The notes: generated by a model from the letters alone, not told the origin. A stretch of 64,000 bases of DNA from Dyella jiangningensis (GCA_000632805.1 CP007444.1:806001-870000), one strand, 5' to 3'; shown: positions 39,861 to 49,055, counted from the stretch's first letter. A program made the numbers and translations.

Positions 39861-41039
39861 GTGAAAGTGGATGTTCTGGTCATCGGCGCCGGCGCCGCCG
39901 GGCTCATGTGCGCCATGGTGGCCGGCCAGCGCGGCCGCTCCGTGCTGGTGGTGGATCACGCCAACAAGGTCGGCAAGAAGATCCTGATGTCGGGCGGTGG
40001 TCGCTGCAATTTCACCAACATGGGCGTGACGCCGTCCTATTACCTCTCGGCCAACCCGCACTTCGCGAAGTCGGCGTTGGCGCGCTACACGCCGTGGGAT
40101 TTCATCGCGATGGTGGAGAAGCATCGCATCGCCTACCACGAGAAGGAGCTTGGCCAGCTTTTCTGCGATGAATCCTCCAAGCTGATCGTGCGCATGCTGC
40201 TGGATGAGTGTGCGCAAGCTGGCGTGCGCATCGAAGCGAGTTGTGGCGTGACCCGCGTGCAGCACACGGAAGAGGGCTTCAAGGTACTCACCGCGCGAGG
40301 CGAAGTGCACACGCAGTCGCTGGTGGTCGCCACGGGCGGGCTGTCAATCCCCAGCATGGGCGCGACCGGTTTCGGTTACGAGCTGGCGCGACAGTTCGGC
40401 CACAACGTGTTGCCTACGCGAGCAGGGCTGGTGCCGTTGACGCTCAGTGGAAAACACCAGGAGCGTTATCAGGATCTCTCCGGCGTCGCGTTGCCCATCG
40501 TCGAAGCGCGCGTGGGAAAGCGCGGATTCCGTGCAGGCATGCTGTTTACGCATCGCGGCGTCAGCGGGCCGGCCATCCTGCAGATTTCCTCGTACTGGCA
40601 GCCGGGTGACGACCTGCGCATCGATCTGCTGCCCGAAGCGGATGCCGGCGCCTGGCTGCAGGAACAGCGCGTAGCGCACCCCGCGGCCGAGCTGAAGAAC
40701 GTGCTCGCCGACCTGCTGCCGCGACGCCTCGCGCAGCGCCTGTGCGAGTTGTGGTTCGAAAGCAGGCCCATGCGCCAATACCGCGAGGCCGAGCTGGCGC
40801 AGATCGGTGCGCAACTGCACGACTGGCCCATCACTGCCAGCGGCACCGAAGGCTACCGCACGGCGGAAGTCACCCTGGGGGGCGTCGATACCGATGGTTT
40901 GTCGTCTTCGACCCTGCAGTCGAAGCTGGTTCCTGGCCTGTTCTTCATCGGCGAAGTGGTGGACGTCACCGGTTGGCTGGGCGGTTACAACTTCCAATGG
41001 GCATGGGCATCGGGCCACGCGGCAGGTGAAGTGGTCTGA
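39861..41039 (+). CDS. BaiN/HI0933-like flavoprotein oxidoreductase
   Basis: The product has 392 residues from the GTG. It has an N-terminal FAD Rossmann motif (VLVIGAGAAGLMCAM), the family motif GKKILMSGGGRCNFTN, and the C-terminal FAD-binding GLFFIGEVVDVTGWLGGYNFQWAWASG. These define the HI0933/YhiN/BaiN family, whose reactions are mostly unknown. The GTG overlaps the stop of a seven-codon upstream frame (GTGA) that has its own GGGAG ribosome site, so initiation may be by coupling. An upstream TTG is possible but unsupported by homology. Confidence 0.88.
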   Translation: MKVDVLVIGAGAAGLMCAMVAGQRGRSVLVVDHANKVGKKILMSGGGRCNFTNMGVTPSYYLSANPHFAKSALARYTPWDFIAMVEKHRIAYHEKELGQLFCDESSKLIVRMLLDECAQAGVRIEASCGVTRVQHTEEGFKVLTARGEVHTQSLVVATGGLSIPSMGATGFGYELARQFGHNVLPTRAGLVPLTLSGKHQERYQDLSGVALPIVEARVGKRGFRAGMLFTHRGVSGPAILQISSYWQPGDDLRIDLLPEADAGAWLQEQRVAHPAAELKNVLADLLPRRLAQRLCELWFESRPMRQYREAELAQIGAQLHDWPITASGTEGYRTAEVTLGGVDTDGLSSSTLQSKLVPGLFFIGEVVDVTGWLGGYNFQWAWASGHAAGEVV

Positions 41040-41103
41040 TTTCGCATGAGCTGAACGCGCGCCGTGATCCACTGGCGGCGCTGCAGAACGTGGAGAAAAG
41101 CAC

Positions 41104-41991
41104 ATGAAAGTCGGTTTCATCGGCCTCGGCGCCATGGGCAGTGCCATGGCGAGCAACCTCATCAAGGCCGGCCACGAGGTGACGGTATGGAACCGTTCGC
41201 CGGGTCCAACCGAGCCGCTGGCATCGCTGGGCGCGAAGGTGGTGAAGACCGCAGATCGTGCCGCACTCGGCGACGCACTGTTCAGCATGCTGGCCAATGA
41301 CCAGGCCGTGCGCGATGTTTTCTTCGCGGGCGGTTTGCTCGACGCGATGGACAAGGGCATCGTGCACGTCAATCACGCCACGATCTCGGTGGCGCTCGCC
41401 AGGGAGCTCGCTGCGGAACATGCGAAGCGTGGCATCGATTATGTCGCCGCTCCGGTATTCGGACGTCCGGATGTGGCCGCTGCCGGCAAGCTCAACATCG
41501 TTGCCGCGGGCAGGCCGGGCGTGATTGAGCGCGTGCGGCCGTTGCTGGAAACCATGGGCAGTCGCATCTGGCCGTTGGGCGACGCGCCCGAACGCGCCAA
41601 CGTGGTGAAGATCGCCGGCAATTTCATGCTGGGCGCCGCCATCGAAAGCATGGCCGAAGCGTCGGCGCTCACGCGCGCCCATGGCGTCAGCGCGGGTGAT
41701 TTCCTGGAAGTGATGACCAGCACGCTGTTTGCGTCGCCCGCCTTCCAGGGCTATGCAAAATTGATCGCCGAGCAACGCTACACGCCGGCCGGGTTCGCCT
41801 TGCCACTGGGCTACAAGGACATCGGCCTGGCCTTGTCCGCCGCCGATGCAACGCGTGTTCCATTGCCACTGGCGAGCCTGCTGCGCGACAGCCTGCTGGA
41901 GGCCTTGTCGGCGGGCGAGGAAGACGTGGACTGGTCGATCATGGCGCAGGTCGCCGCACGGCGCGCGCATCTGGACGAGCGCAAGCTGTAA
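41104..41991 (+). CDS. 3-hydroxyisobutyrate-dehydrogenase-like NAD(P) oxidoreductase
   Basis: The product has 295 residues of the beta-hydroxyacid dehydrogenase family. It has the dinucleotide motif GFIGLGAMGSAMASNL, the substrate motif (here VAAPVFGRPDVAAAGKL) and the catalytic-lysine region NVVKIAGNFMLGA. It may act on 3-hydroxyisobutyrate, glyoxylate, succinic semialdehyde or an imine. Imine reductases share this look, so the substrate is open. A REP doublet follows. Confidence 0.88.
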   Translation: MKVGFIGLGAMGSAMASNLIKAGHEVTVWNRSPGPTEPLASLGAKVVKTADRAALGDALFSMLANDQAVRDVFFAGGLLDAMDKGIVHVNHATISVALARELAAEHAKRGIDYVAAPVFGRPDVAAAGKLNIVAAGRPGVIERVRPLLETMGSRIWPLGDAPERANVVKIAGNFMLGAAIESMAEASALTRAHGVSAGDFLEVMTSTLFASPAFQGYAKLIAEQRYTPAGFALPLGYKDIGLALSAADATRVPLPLASLLRDSLLEALSAGEEDVDWSIMAQVAARRAHLDERKL

Positions 41992-42005
41992 CAAGCGCTT
42001 TTTTA

Positions 42006-42089
42006 TGTAGGAGCGCACCCAGTGCGCGATAAGCCTGCGAAACGGATGACGACCCAGCGCCACGGTCGCGCACTGGGTGCACTCCTACA
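42006..42089. repeat. REP doublet (REPIN) D
   Basis: Units TGTAGGAGCGCACCCAGTGC... (42006-42030) and the complement (42065-42089) form GCGCAC-CCA-GTGCGC hairpins. The right unit overlaps the last codons of yaiI, and its CTA supplies that gene's TAG stop. Confidence 0.88.
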
Positions 42090-42561
42090 GAGAGGGTTTC
42101 GCCTGTCTGCGCCGCGTCAACCAACGATCCAGCTGGTTAGCGAACGCTTGCTTGTCGCGTGGGTGGAATGCGGCCGGACCACCCGTGTCGACGCCGGCGC
42201 CGCGCAGCTCGTCCATGAAATTACGCATGCCCAAGCGCTGGGCGATCGTGTCGGCGGTATATAGCTCGCCGCGCGGATGCATGGCGAGCGCGCCCTTGGC
42301 GATCACGGCGGCGGCCAGGGGAATGTCCTGCGTGACCACCAGATCGTCGGCCGCCACGCGTTCCACGATCTCGTTGTCGGCCACATCGAAGCCACCGGGC
42401 ACCTGGATGGCGCGCACATACTTCGAAGGCGGCGTGCGCAGCCACTGGTTGGCCACCAGTGTCACCGATACGTGCTCGCGCTCGGCGGCGCGAAACAGCA
42501 CTTCCTTGATCGCTGCCGGACAGGCGTCCGCATCCACCCAGATCTGCGCGGCAGGATTCAC
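42085..42561 (-). CDS. YaiI/YqxD family (DUF188) protein
   Basis: The product has 158 residues from GTG ([20 protein letters not shown]). This is the DUF188 PIN-like family with conserved acidic residues in WVDADACP and in [17 protein letters not shown]-like text ([16 protein letters not shown]) is also a family signature. Nuclease activity is suspected but unproven. The GTG overlaps the stop of phzF-like (GTGA), so they are coupled. Its 3' end runs into a REP unit, giving an Arg/Lys/Gln-rich tail that may be longer than in relatives. Confidence 0.9.
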   Translation of the reverse strand: MNPAAQIWVDADACPAAIKEVLFRAAEREHVSVTLVANQWLRTPPSKYVRAIQVPGGFDVADNEIVERVAADDLVVTQDIPLAAAVIAKGALAMHPRGELYTADTIAQRLGMRNFMDELRGAGVDTGGPAAFHPRDKQAFANQLDRWLTRRRQAKPSL

Positions 42562-43439
42562 GCCGCGCCGTTCCAGTGCAGCGTGCCATCGATGATGGTG
42601 TTGGTGCATCCGCCGATCCACACGGCGTCGCCGTCGATGCGTACGGCGAGACTGGCATCGTGGCCGATTTCGCGGCCCTGGCTCACCATGTAGCCGCGGG
42701 CAAGGGGGCCATGCGGCTCGGCGTGGGCAATATAGGCCGCGATCAGGCCGTTGGCGGCGCCGGAGGCGGGATCTTCCACGATGCCTACGCCGGCCGGGAA
42801 CGCACGCACCACCAGCTGGTAATCGGGGTGCGAACTGCGCGCGAACACGCAAAGTCCCAGGCTGTCCGTGGCGTGCGCCAGCGCGCCGATGGCGGAATGA
42901 TCCGGTTGCCAATGACGCAGGGCCGCCTCATCGGCGCATTCGGCCAGCCACCAGTGTCGTCCACCGGCCACGTAGGCGGGCGGCAGGACACCAAGGCCGA
43001 TGCCGCCCAGCGCGGCCGGCAGCAGTGGATGGGCGTCCAGCCCGGTTTTTTCCACCGTGGCGTGCGGCGACTTCAGCAGCAGCTGGCGGTCGGCGCCGCT
43101 GCCCTCGATACGGATGGGCAGCACGCCGGCACCGCATTCCTGCCACAGCACGCCGTCCTTCGGCGCAGCCAGGCCACACAGCAGCACCGCGTGCGCGCTG
43201 CCGATGCTGGGATGGCCGGCGAAGGGAATTTCCTTGTGCGGCGTAAAGATACGTACGCGGTAGTTCGCGCCGGGCTGGCTTGGCGGAAGCAGGAACGTGG
43301 TTTCGACGAGGTTGGTCCAGCGGGCGAAGGCTTGCATGCGGGCGTCGCTCCAGCCGGTGGCATCGGTGACGACGCCCAGGTGGTTGCCGCCGCCGGGCGT
43401 GGCGGCAAAGACGTCCAGATGCAGGTAACGGATCGACAT
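42558..43439 (-). CDS. PhzF-family isomerase/epimerase
   Basis: The product has 293 residues with the diaminopimelate-epimerase-like double fold. N-terminal [17 protein letters not shown] and the catalytic-glutamate region ([11 protein letters not shown]) match PhzF. The C-terminal [16 protein letters not shown] block is the family hallmark. PhzF itself isomerises a phenazine precursor; lone PhzF-like genes such as this have unknown substrates, and no phenazine genes are nearby. It is coupled to yaiI downstream. Confidence 0.9.
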   Translation of the reverse strand: MSIRYLHLDVFAATPGGGNHLGVVTDATGWSDARMQAFARWTNLVETTFLLPPSQPGANYRVRIFTPHKEIPFAGHPSIGSAHAVLLCGLAAPKDGVLWQECGAGVLPIRIEGSGADRQLLLKSPHATVEKTGLDAHPLLPAALGGIGLGVLPPAYVAGGRHWWLAECADEAALRHWQPDHSAIGALAHATDSLGLCVFARSSHPDYQLVVRAFPAGVGIVEDPASGAANGLIAAYIAHAEPHGPLARGYMVSQGREIGHDASLAVRIDGDAVWIGGCTNTIIDGTLHWNGAA

Positions 43440-43597
43440 GGGGTGGTGCCTGCAGGCGTGGGGAAGCGCGCGAAACCGCGAATGATAGTGCGGAACGCCA
43501 GTCCGTGCGCGGCAGCGGCCCGCGGGTGGTGTCGACAAGCCGCTCGCGCGCCGCCAAGATGCGGGCTCTTTGTCTCGATGATTCTTACGGAAACCGC

Positions 43598-44200
43598 ATG
43601 ATCACCCTGGCCATCATTGCCATCACCTGCATCGTGTCCTTCATGGCGTTCAACAACGTCCGCCTGATGAACGACCTGATCCTGTGGCCGCCGGCCATCA
43701 CGCGGCACCGGGAATACCACCGGTTGGTGACTTACGGCGTGGTGCATGCGGATTTCAACCACCTGCTGTTCAACATGATCACGCTGTTCTTCTTCGGGCG
43801 CTCGATGGAGGGCTTTTACACCGCGCGCCTGGGCATGCTGGGCTTCGCGCTGTTCTACATCGTGGCGCTGGTGGTCTCGATCCTGCCGACCTATCTCAAG
43901 AACCGGCGAAACCCGAACTACCGCAGCCTGGGCGCGTCGGGCGCGGTATCCGCAGTGCTGTTCGCCTATATCCTGCTGGCGCCGTGGTCTCGCATCATCG
44001 TGTTCGTGGTGCCGATGCCAGCCATCATCTACGCCGTGCTGTACCTGGCGTATTCGATCTACATGGATCGCCGCGCGCAGGACAACGTCAATCACAGCGC
44101 GCACCTGTGGGGTGCCGCGTTCGGCGTGGCTTTCACGCTGCTGCTGCGGCCGGAAGTGTTCTCGTATTTCCTCTCCCAGCTGGCGCAACCGCGCTTCTGA
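43598..44200 (+). CDS. Rhomboid-family intramembrane serine protease
   Basis: The product has 200 residues and six membrane helices. The catalytic dyad is visible: Ser114 in SLGASGAVSAV and His169 in NHSAHLWGAAFG. HADFNHLLFNM carries the oxyanion-side HxxxN residues. The first ATG of the homologous region is used. It would cut membrane proteins within or near the bilayer. A seven-codon frame (MILTETA) ends in an ATGA overlap with this start, which may be chance. Confidence 0.93.
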   Translation: MITLAIIAITCIVSFMAFNNVRLMNDLILWPPAITRHREYHRLVTYGVVHADFNHLLFNMITLFFFGRSMEGFYTARLGMLGFALFYIVALVVSILPTYLKNRRNPNYRSLGASGAVSAVLFAYILLAPWSRIIVFVVPMPAIIYAVLYLAYSIYMDRRAQDNVNHSAHLWGAAFGVAFTLLLRPEVFSYFLSQLAQPRF

Positions 44201-44313
44201 GTGTGCGGCGCGCCTGCGTCGCTCACACCAGAGTCATCATCGCGGTGCTAATGCTCGCTTTGCCTGGCGAGCAGGACGTCGGGCATTCTCGACAACCGCA
44301 GGAGTGAAGACGC

Positions 44314-45051
44314 ATGGCAACGACGCGCAAGCCGGCCGCGAAGAAATCCTCGGCCAGGAAAGCAGCCACCCGCAAAAGCACCCGCAAAACCGCCACCCGC
44401 AAGAGCGCCGCACGCAAGGCGCCTGCCAAGAAGGTGGCCCGCAAGACCGCCGCACGGAAATCATCCGCGCGAAAGACCACTGCCAGAAAGACTCCGACCA
44501 AAAAGACCGCTGCCCGCAAGGTAGCGACGCGCAAGGGCGCCTCCCGCAAGGTCGCGGCCAAAAAGACATCCGCCCGCAAGGCCGCCGCCAAGCGGCCGGC
44601 AACGCGCAAAACCGGCGCCAGCAAGACGGCGAAAAAAGCCACGCGCAAAACCGCCCGCAAGGTAACCGCGAAAAAGACCCCGGCGAAAAAGGCCGCCACG
44701 CGGAAGGCCGCGGCGAGCAAGACTGCGCGCAAGGTCGCCACCCGCAAGAGCGCACCTCGCCGCGCGCACACGACGGCGGCGACGCCCAAGCGGGCGGCGC
44801 GTCCGCGCGCCGCGCCACGCAGGGCCGCCAAGAAGAAGCCGCTGACGCCGCAGGAGGCCGCAGCGCATATCCAGGCCCTGCTCGAGGCGAAGCAGGAGCG
44901 CGTCAGGCAGGGACCGACGTGGCCTGGCGCCGACCAGCCGCCTTCCAGCGACATGGGCAACCACGGCAACGGCAACGGTGGCATGGGCGTTTCCAGCGAG
45001 GCGGTGTACGGACACATTCGCCAGCCCCCGGAACGCGGCGGCAACGGCTGA
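44314..45051 (+). CDS. Histone H1-like lysine-rich DNA-binding protein
   Basis: The product has 245 residues. The first 170 consist of repeated Lys/Arg/Ala/Thr blocks (KKTAARK, RKVATRK, KKTPAKK), like eukaryotic H1 tails and bacterial HctB/AlgP-type proteins. The last 75 form a different domain (PLTPQEAAAHIQALLEAKQERVRQG), AlgP/Hc1-like helix included, and a Gly/Asn-rich end. It should compact or regulate DNA. Low-complexity DNA makes its length prone to slippage between strains. Confidence 0.88.
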   Translation: MATTRKPAAKKSSARKAATRKSTRKTATRKSAARKAPAKKVARKTAARKSSARKTTARKTPTKKTAARKVATRKGASRKVAAKKTSARKAAAKRPATRKTGASKTAKKATRKTARKVTAKKTPAKKAATRKAAASKTARKVATRKSAPRRAHTTAATPKRAARPRAAPRRAAKKKPLTPQEAAAHIQALLEAKQERVRQGPTWPGADQPPSSDMGNHGNGNGGMGVSSEAVYGHIRQPPERGGNG

Positions 45052-45184
45052 ACGGGCGCAGGAAACCGCTTGTTCGCGTGCGCACGGTTGGGCGGCTAGT
45101 GCCGCTCTACCGTGCGCGGGGCATTCAGCACGCGCTTAGCGGTGCAGGTCCAGAGTGGAGTCGTCTCCCACCGAGGTGATGGTC

Positions 45185-45580
45185 ATGAAACGCGTGCTTG
45201 CCGGGATTGCCCTTGCGGTTGCCACCGCGGCGTTATCCGGTTGTTACTACGATCCGGGTTACAGCTACGTGCGACCTGTCGCCACCTACGGAGGCGGCGA
45301 TGCCTACTACGGCAGCGGCGTCACCTACAGCTACGCGCCGGGTTACTACTATCCGAGCTACGGCTATTACGGGTATGGCTGTTGTTATGGCCCCGCCGTG
45401 AGCGTGGGCATCGGCGGCGTCTGGTACGGCGGTGGCCACTCGCACTACTACAACCATGGTGGCTACTACGGCCACGGCGGTTATTACGGTCACGGCGGTT
45501 ATTCCGGCCATGGCGGTTATTCCGGCCATGGCAATTGGCATGGCAATCGCGGCAGCTGGGGCGGCAACCACGGCCACTGA
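45185..45580 (+). CDS. Gly/Tyr/His-rich lipoprotein
   Basis: The product has 131 residues. A lipoprotein signal ends at the lipobox LSGC (Cys19). The mature part is almost entirely Gly, Tyr and Ser, with GHGGY-type repeats (YYGHGGY, YSGHGGY) and a His-rich end. No known domain. The ribosome site GAGGTG precedes the ATG. Histidine-rich repeats might bind metal. The next gene, another lipoprotein, starts 20 bp after the stop. Confidence 0.8.
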   Translation: MKRVLAGIALAVATAALSGCYYDPGYSYVRPVATYGGGDAYYGSGVTYSYAPGYYYPSYGYYGYGCCYGPAVSVGIGGVWYGGGHSHYYNHGGYYGHGGYYGHGGYSGHGGYSGHGNWHGNRGSWGGNHGH

Positions 45581-45600
45581 AGTCAGGGCACAATCGCGGC

Positions 45601-46683
45601 ATGAGGTTGTCCACGAGCATGCCGCCAACCCGCATCATCCGAGGGCCCATCGCGCTGACGATGGGCCTCATGCTTTCAGCGTGCAGCACGGTGGGCTATT
45701 ACGCGCATGTCGCCGAGGGGCAGGGCGAACTGGTGCTGCATCGGCGGGACGTATCCAAGGTCGTCGATGACCCGTCCACTGATCCGTCGGTGAAGCAGCG
45801 CCTGGCGGTGGCGCAGCAGGCGCGCCGGTTCGCCAGCACCGAGCTGGCGTTGCCGGATAATCGCAGCTACACGAGTTACGTCCAGCTCGACCGACCGTAC
45901 GTCGTGTGGAACGTGTTCGCGACCCCGCGCTACTCCGTGGCGCCGATAACGCACTGTTTCCTGTTCGCCGGCTGCGTCGCTTACCGCGGCTATTTTTCGC
46001 ACGACAAGGCGAAACACGAAGCGGCGCGGCTGGAGGCCGCCGGTGACGATGTCTACATCGGCGGCGTCCCTGCGTATTCCACGCTGGGCTGGTTCGCCGA
46101 TCCCATCCTCAGCAGCATGATGCGGTGGGACGACGACGAGCTGGCCGGCACCATCTTCCACGAATTGGCCCATCAGCTCGTTTACGTGAAGGACGACAGT
46201 GCATTCAACGAATCCTTCGCCACCTTCGTGCAGGAAGAGGGCGTGCGCCAGTGGCGGCGATCGCGCGGCTTGATGGCCCAGGACGTGCGAAGCAAGGCGA
46301 TGGACGACGGATTCACGCAGCTGGCGCTGGATTTGCGAGATCGGCTGAAGGCGCTTTATGCCAGCGGCGTCGACACCTCGGCCATGGAGGCCGGCAAGCA
46401 GCGCGAGATCGCTGACTTCCGCACGCGCTACGCCCGGTGGCGTGCGCAGCAGTGGCCGGATGACCACCGTTACGATGCCTGGGTAGCCGCACCGATCAAC
46501 AACGCCAGGCTGCTGCCGTTCGGCCTCTACGATCGCTGGACGCCCGCCTTCGCAGCGTTGTTCCGGCGGGACGAGGAGCAGTGGCCGGCGTTCTATGCGA
46601 ACGTTCGCGCGCTATCCCGGCTGCCGCAGGCGCAGCGTGAGCAGGCCTTGCAGCAATGGCTGGCTGCCAGCGGTCAACCTTAG
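45601..46683 (+). CDS. Lipoprotein aminopeptidase-like zincin
   Basis: The product has 360 residues. The lipobox LSAC (Cys28) predicts a lipid-anchored protein. A zinc motif HELAH (187-191) is followed by NESFATFVQEEG with Glu204 as likely third ligand, a gluzincin pattern typical of the predicted-aminopeptidase family found in Xanthomonads and Pseudomonads. YxxY-rich N-terminal region (GYYAHVAEGQGELVLHRRD) is also a family signature. It probably trims peptides in the periplasm. The ATG at MRLSTSMPP keeps the lipoprotein signal. It overlaps the convergent cytochrome gene by four bases. Confidence 0.85.
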   Translation: MRLSTSMPPTRIIRGPIALTMGLMLSACSTVGYYAHVAEGQGELVLHRRDVSKVVDDPSTDPSVKQRLAVAQQARRFASTELALPDNRSYTSYVQLDRPYVVWNVFATPRYSVAPITHCFLFAGCVAYRGYFSHDKAKHEAARLEAAGDDVYIGGVPAYSTLGWFADPILSSMMRWDDDELAGTIFHELAHQLVYVKDDSAFNESFATFVQEEGVRQWRRSRGLMAQDVRSKAMDDGFTQLALDLRDRLKALYASGVDTSAMEAGKQREIADFRTRYARWRAQQWPDDHRYDAWVAAPINNARLLPFGLYDRWTPAFAALFRRDEEQWPAFYANVRALSRLPQAQREQALQQWLAASGQP

Positions 46684-47501
46684 GGGTGATCTGCGTGCAG
46701 CTTGCGCGCGCTCATGTGGCGCAGATAGGCGAGCAGCTCATCCAGCTCCGAGTCGGACAGCGCCTGCCGGTCGAAGCCTGGCATCCGTGCCTGCGGCCAG
46801 TGCCGCAGCGATTGGGGATCACGGATATAGGCGCGCAGCAGGTCGTCGCGCAGGTACTCGGTGGCGCTGTGTGGAATGTTGAGGTCAGGCCCCAGCCGGG
46901 CTTCGCCCTGGCCATTGAGCGTGTGGCAGGCAAAGCAGGTGCGCTGGAACACCGCGAAACCCTTGCGAATCGCACTGTCCGGCTTCAGCGCCGGGTCGGG
47001 CACGATGCCTGGGAAGCGCTCCGCGGCGGGCGCGAGGCGGCGGATGGCTGCCAGCTGGAACGGCCACTGTTCCGGGCCGATGCGCATGGCCTGCGGGTCG
47101 GTCCAGACGACGTAGAACGGCCCGGCGGCCTTGTCGGCAGCGATCGGCGGCCATGGGTGCGCGGGATCTTCGATGGCCAGCCACGCTTCCGACCCGTGGG
47201 CCTGCAGGATCTGGGCAGCCGGGATTTCCGCCGCGAAGCCGTCGGAGGCCACGAACAGGAGCGCGTCGTCGGCGCGGGCGCCTTGCAGCAGGGCCTTCAG
47301 TGGCACGGCCCGGTAACGCATCGCACGCTTGAACGACACATCGTCGGGAACGCTGATCGTGCGGGCGTCGCCGCGGGCCAGCAGCTGCTCTGTGCGATAC
47401 GTGCGGGCGCCGTGGCCAAGGTCGACGGACAGCTCTGCGGCGCGCAAGGGCAGGGCCAGGCAAAGGGCGAGCAGGCACATACGGCGCAACAGGGCGGGCA
47501 T
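46680..47501 (-). CDS. Exported c-type cytochrome with N-terminal molybdopterin-oxidoreductase-like domain
   Basis: The product has 273 residues with a signal peptide (MPALLRRMCLLALCLALPLRA). Residues 22-155 resemble a small oxidoreductase molybdopterin-like binding fold (ISVPDDVSFKRAMRYRAVPLKALL). A cytochrome c domain follows, with heme motif CFACH (189-193) and axial methionine probably in QARMPGFD. It should carry electrons in the periplasm. No dehydrogenase partner is adjacent, so the pathway is unknown. Confidence 0.82.
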   Translation of the reverse strand: MPALLRRMCLLALCLALPLRAAELSVDLGHGARTYRTEQLLARGDARTISVPDDVSFKRAMRYRAVPLKALLQGARADDALLFVASDGFAAEIPAAQILQAHGSEAWLAIEDPAHPWPPIAADKAAGPFYVVWTDPQAMRIGPEQWPFQLAAIRRLAPAAERFPGIVPDPALKPDSAIRKGFAVFQRTCFACHTLNGQGEARLGPDLNIPHSATEYLRDDLLRAYIRDPQSLRHWPQARMPGFDRQALSDSELDELLAYLRHMSARKLHADHP

Positions 47502-47582
47502 CGACGTTTCCCATGGGACAAGGCCGCCGATTGTAGGCGCGTCCGCCAGCTTGCCAAAAGCTGAACGAATCCACCGGGACGC

Positions 47583-47611
47583 TTGAACTAGGTCCGTCCG
47601 GCCCACACTAA
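47583..47611 (+). promoter_or_regulatory. Possible sigma-70 promoter of the sRNA candidate
   Basis: TTGAAC (47583-47588) and CACTAA (47606-47611) are 17 bp apart. The start point would be near 47618. The -10 box is a poor match, so support is mostly positional. Confidence 0.4.
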
Positions 47612-47617
47612 CCAACC

Positions 47618-47750
47618 GTATCGCCGTGACGGCGACAGGAAGTGGTGCAGCTTCATCGTGCCACTGGGGGGTCGGTCCCATTTCCCCCTCTTTGTTTAGG
47701 ACCGGCCTGACAAAACCCCGGTAGCCCCTCCCCTGGCTACCGGGGTTTTT
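47618..47750 (+). ncRNA. Candidate structured sRNA with C-rich loops
   Basis: About 130 nt with hairpins CGCCG-TGA-CGGCG (47622-47634) and AGTGG...CCACT (47641-47665). A 9-bp stem GGTCGGTCC/GGACCGGCC (47670-47707) bears a 20-nt loop containing five Cs in a row. A 15-bp terminator follows with loop CCTCCCCT. No coding frame is evident. Two C-rich loops complementary to Shine-Dalgarno sequences resemble the Xanthomonas sX13 design. It could alternatively be a pncB leader, since pncB starts 85 bp after the terminator. Confidence 0.55.
47712..47750 (+). terminator. Strong intrinsic terminator upstream of pncB
   Basis: AAAACCCCGGTAGCC pairs with GGCTACCGGGGTTTT over 15 bp, with loop CCTCCCCT and a T-tract. 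It ends a rightward transcript that carries no gene, and it is symmetric enough to act on both strands. Confidence 0.93.
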
Positions 47751-47834
47751 ATTTGCCTGGCGTTGCAAGCGCTCGCGTCATCGGCATGCGGGGCGGGATA
47801 ATCCACCCATTCCCCCGCGCCGCGCGAGCGACCG

Positions 47835-49037
47835 ATGATCGTTTCCTCCCTGCTCGACACCGATCTGTACAAGTTTTCGATGATGCAGGTGGTGCTGCAC
47901 CACTATCCGGCTGCCCAGGTCGAGTACAAGTTCAAATGCCGCAATCCTGGCATCGATCTGGTGCCCTACATCGATGAGATCCGCGCCGAGCTCAATCACC
48001 TGTGCTCGCTGCGTTTCACGCCCGAAGAGCTGGATTACCTTCGCAGCTGGCGCTTCATCAAGAGCGATTTCGTCGACTTCCTGGGGCTGTTCCAGCTCAA
48101 CGCCAAGTACGTCGACATCCGCCCCGCCCAAGCCGGGCCGGGCGAAATCGAGATACGCATCCGCGGCCCCTGGCTGCACACCATCCTGTTCGAAGTGCCG
48201 CTGCTGGCCATCATCAACGAGGTGTATTTCCGCAACACGCAGCCCGGTCTCGCACTCGATGAGGGGCGCCGACGCCTGCGCGACAAGATCGCACTGCTGC
48301 GCGATACCGAAGGATTTGCGAGCTGCAAGGTTGCCGACTACGGCACGCGCCGACGCTTTTCGCGCGCATGGCACGAAGAAGTGGTCACCACGTTGCGCGA
48401 TGGCCTGGGGCAGCAGTTTGCCGGCACCAGCAACGTCTGGCTGGCGTGGAAGCTTGGACTGACCCCGCTGGGCACGCTGGCGCACGAATACCTGCAGGCG
48501 CACCAGGCCTTGGGCCCGCGCCTGCGCGATTCCCAGGTGGCCGCGCTGGAAGCCTGGGCGCGCGAATACCGCGGCGACCTGGGCATCGCGCTGTCGGACG
48601 TCTACGGGCTCAGCGCCTTCCTGCGCGACTTCGACATGTATTTCTGCAAGCTGTTCGATGGCACGCGCCACGACTCGGGCGATCCGTTTGCCTGGGGCGA
48701 GCGCGTGCTCGCGCACTATCGGGCCAACCGGGTGGACCCGCGTACCAAGATCCTGGTGTTCAGCGACGGCCTGGACATTCCCAAGGTGATGGCGCTGTAC
48801 AAGCACTTCCACGGGCGCTGCCAACTGGCCTTTGGCGTGGGCACCAACCTCACCAACGACGTGGGGCCCGAGCCGCTGCAGATCGTCATCAAGATGATCC
48901 GCTGCAACGGGCAGCCGGTCGCGAAGATCAGCGATACGCCGGGCAAGAACATGTGCGAGGACAGCGCCTACGTGGCGTACCTGCGGCAGGTGTTCGAGAT
49001 TCCTGCGGAGCCGGACCGGGCGACAGCCGTCGCCTGA
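47835..49037 (+). CDS. pncB: Nicotinate phosphoribosyltransferase
   Basis: The product has 400 residues. It makes nicotinate mononucleotide from nicotinate and PRPP, the entry of the Preiss-Handler NAD salvage route. Motifs include [20 protein letters not shown] at the start, [27 protein letters not shown] with the phosphorylated-histidine region, [16 protein letters not shown] and [12 protein letters not shown]. Length is that of E. coli PncB. The genome thus holds NAD salvage along with the kynurenine branch seen at the left end. A REP doublet follows. Confidence 0.95.
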   Translation: MIVSSLLDTDLYKFSMMQVVLHHYPAAQVEYKFKCRNPGIDLVPYIDEIRAELNHLCSLRFTPEELDYLRSWRFIKSDFVDFLGLFQLNAKYVDIRPAQAGPGEIEIRIRGPWLHTILFEVPLLAIINEVYFRNTQPGLALDEGRRRLRDKIALLRDTEGFASCKVADYGTRRRFSRAWHEEVVTTLRDGLGQQFAGTSNVWLAWKLGLTPLGTLAHEYLQAHQALGPRLRDSQVAALEAWAREYRGDLGIALSDVYGLSAFLRDFDMYFCKLFDGTRHDSGDPFAWGERVLAHYRANRVDPRTKILVFSDGLDIPKVMALYKHFHGRCQLAFGVGTNLTNDVGPEPLQIVIKMIRCNGQPVAKISDTPGKNMCEDSAYVAYLRQVFEIPAEPDRATAVA

Positions 49038-49055
49038 GCCGGTGGAACGTCTTTT

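Noticed and set aside
47618..47750. Identity of the structured region as SRP 4.5S RNA
   Set aside because: ACAGGAAGTGG looks a little like the SRP core, but the conserved GGAAGGAAGCAGCC apical loop is missing, so only an unnamed sRNA candidate is reported.
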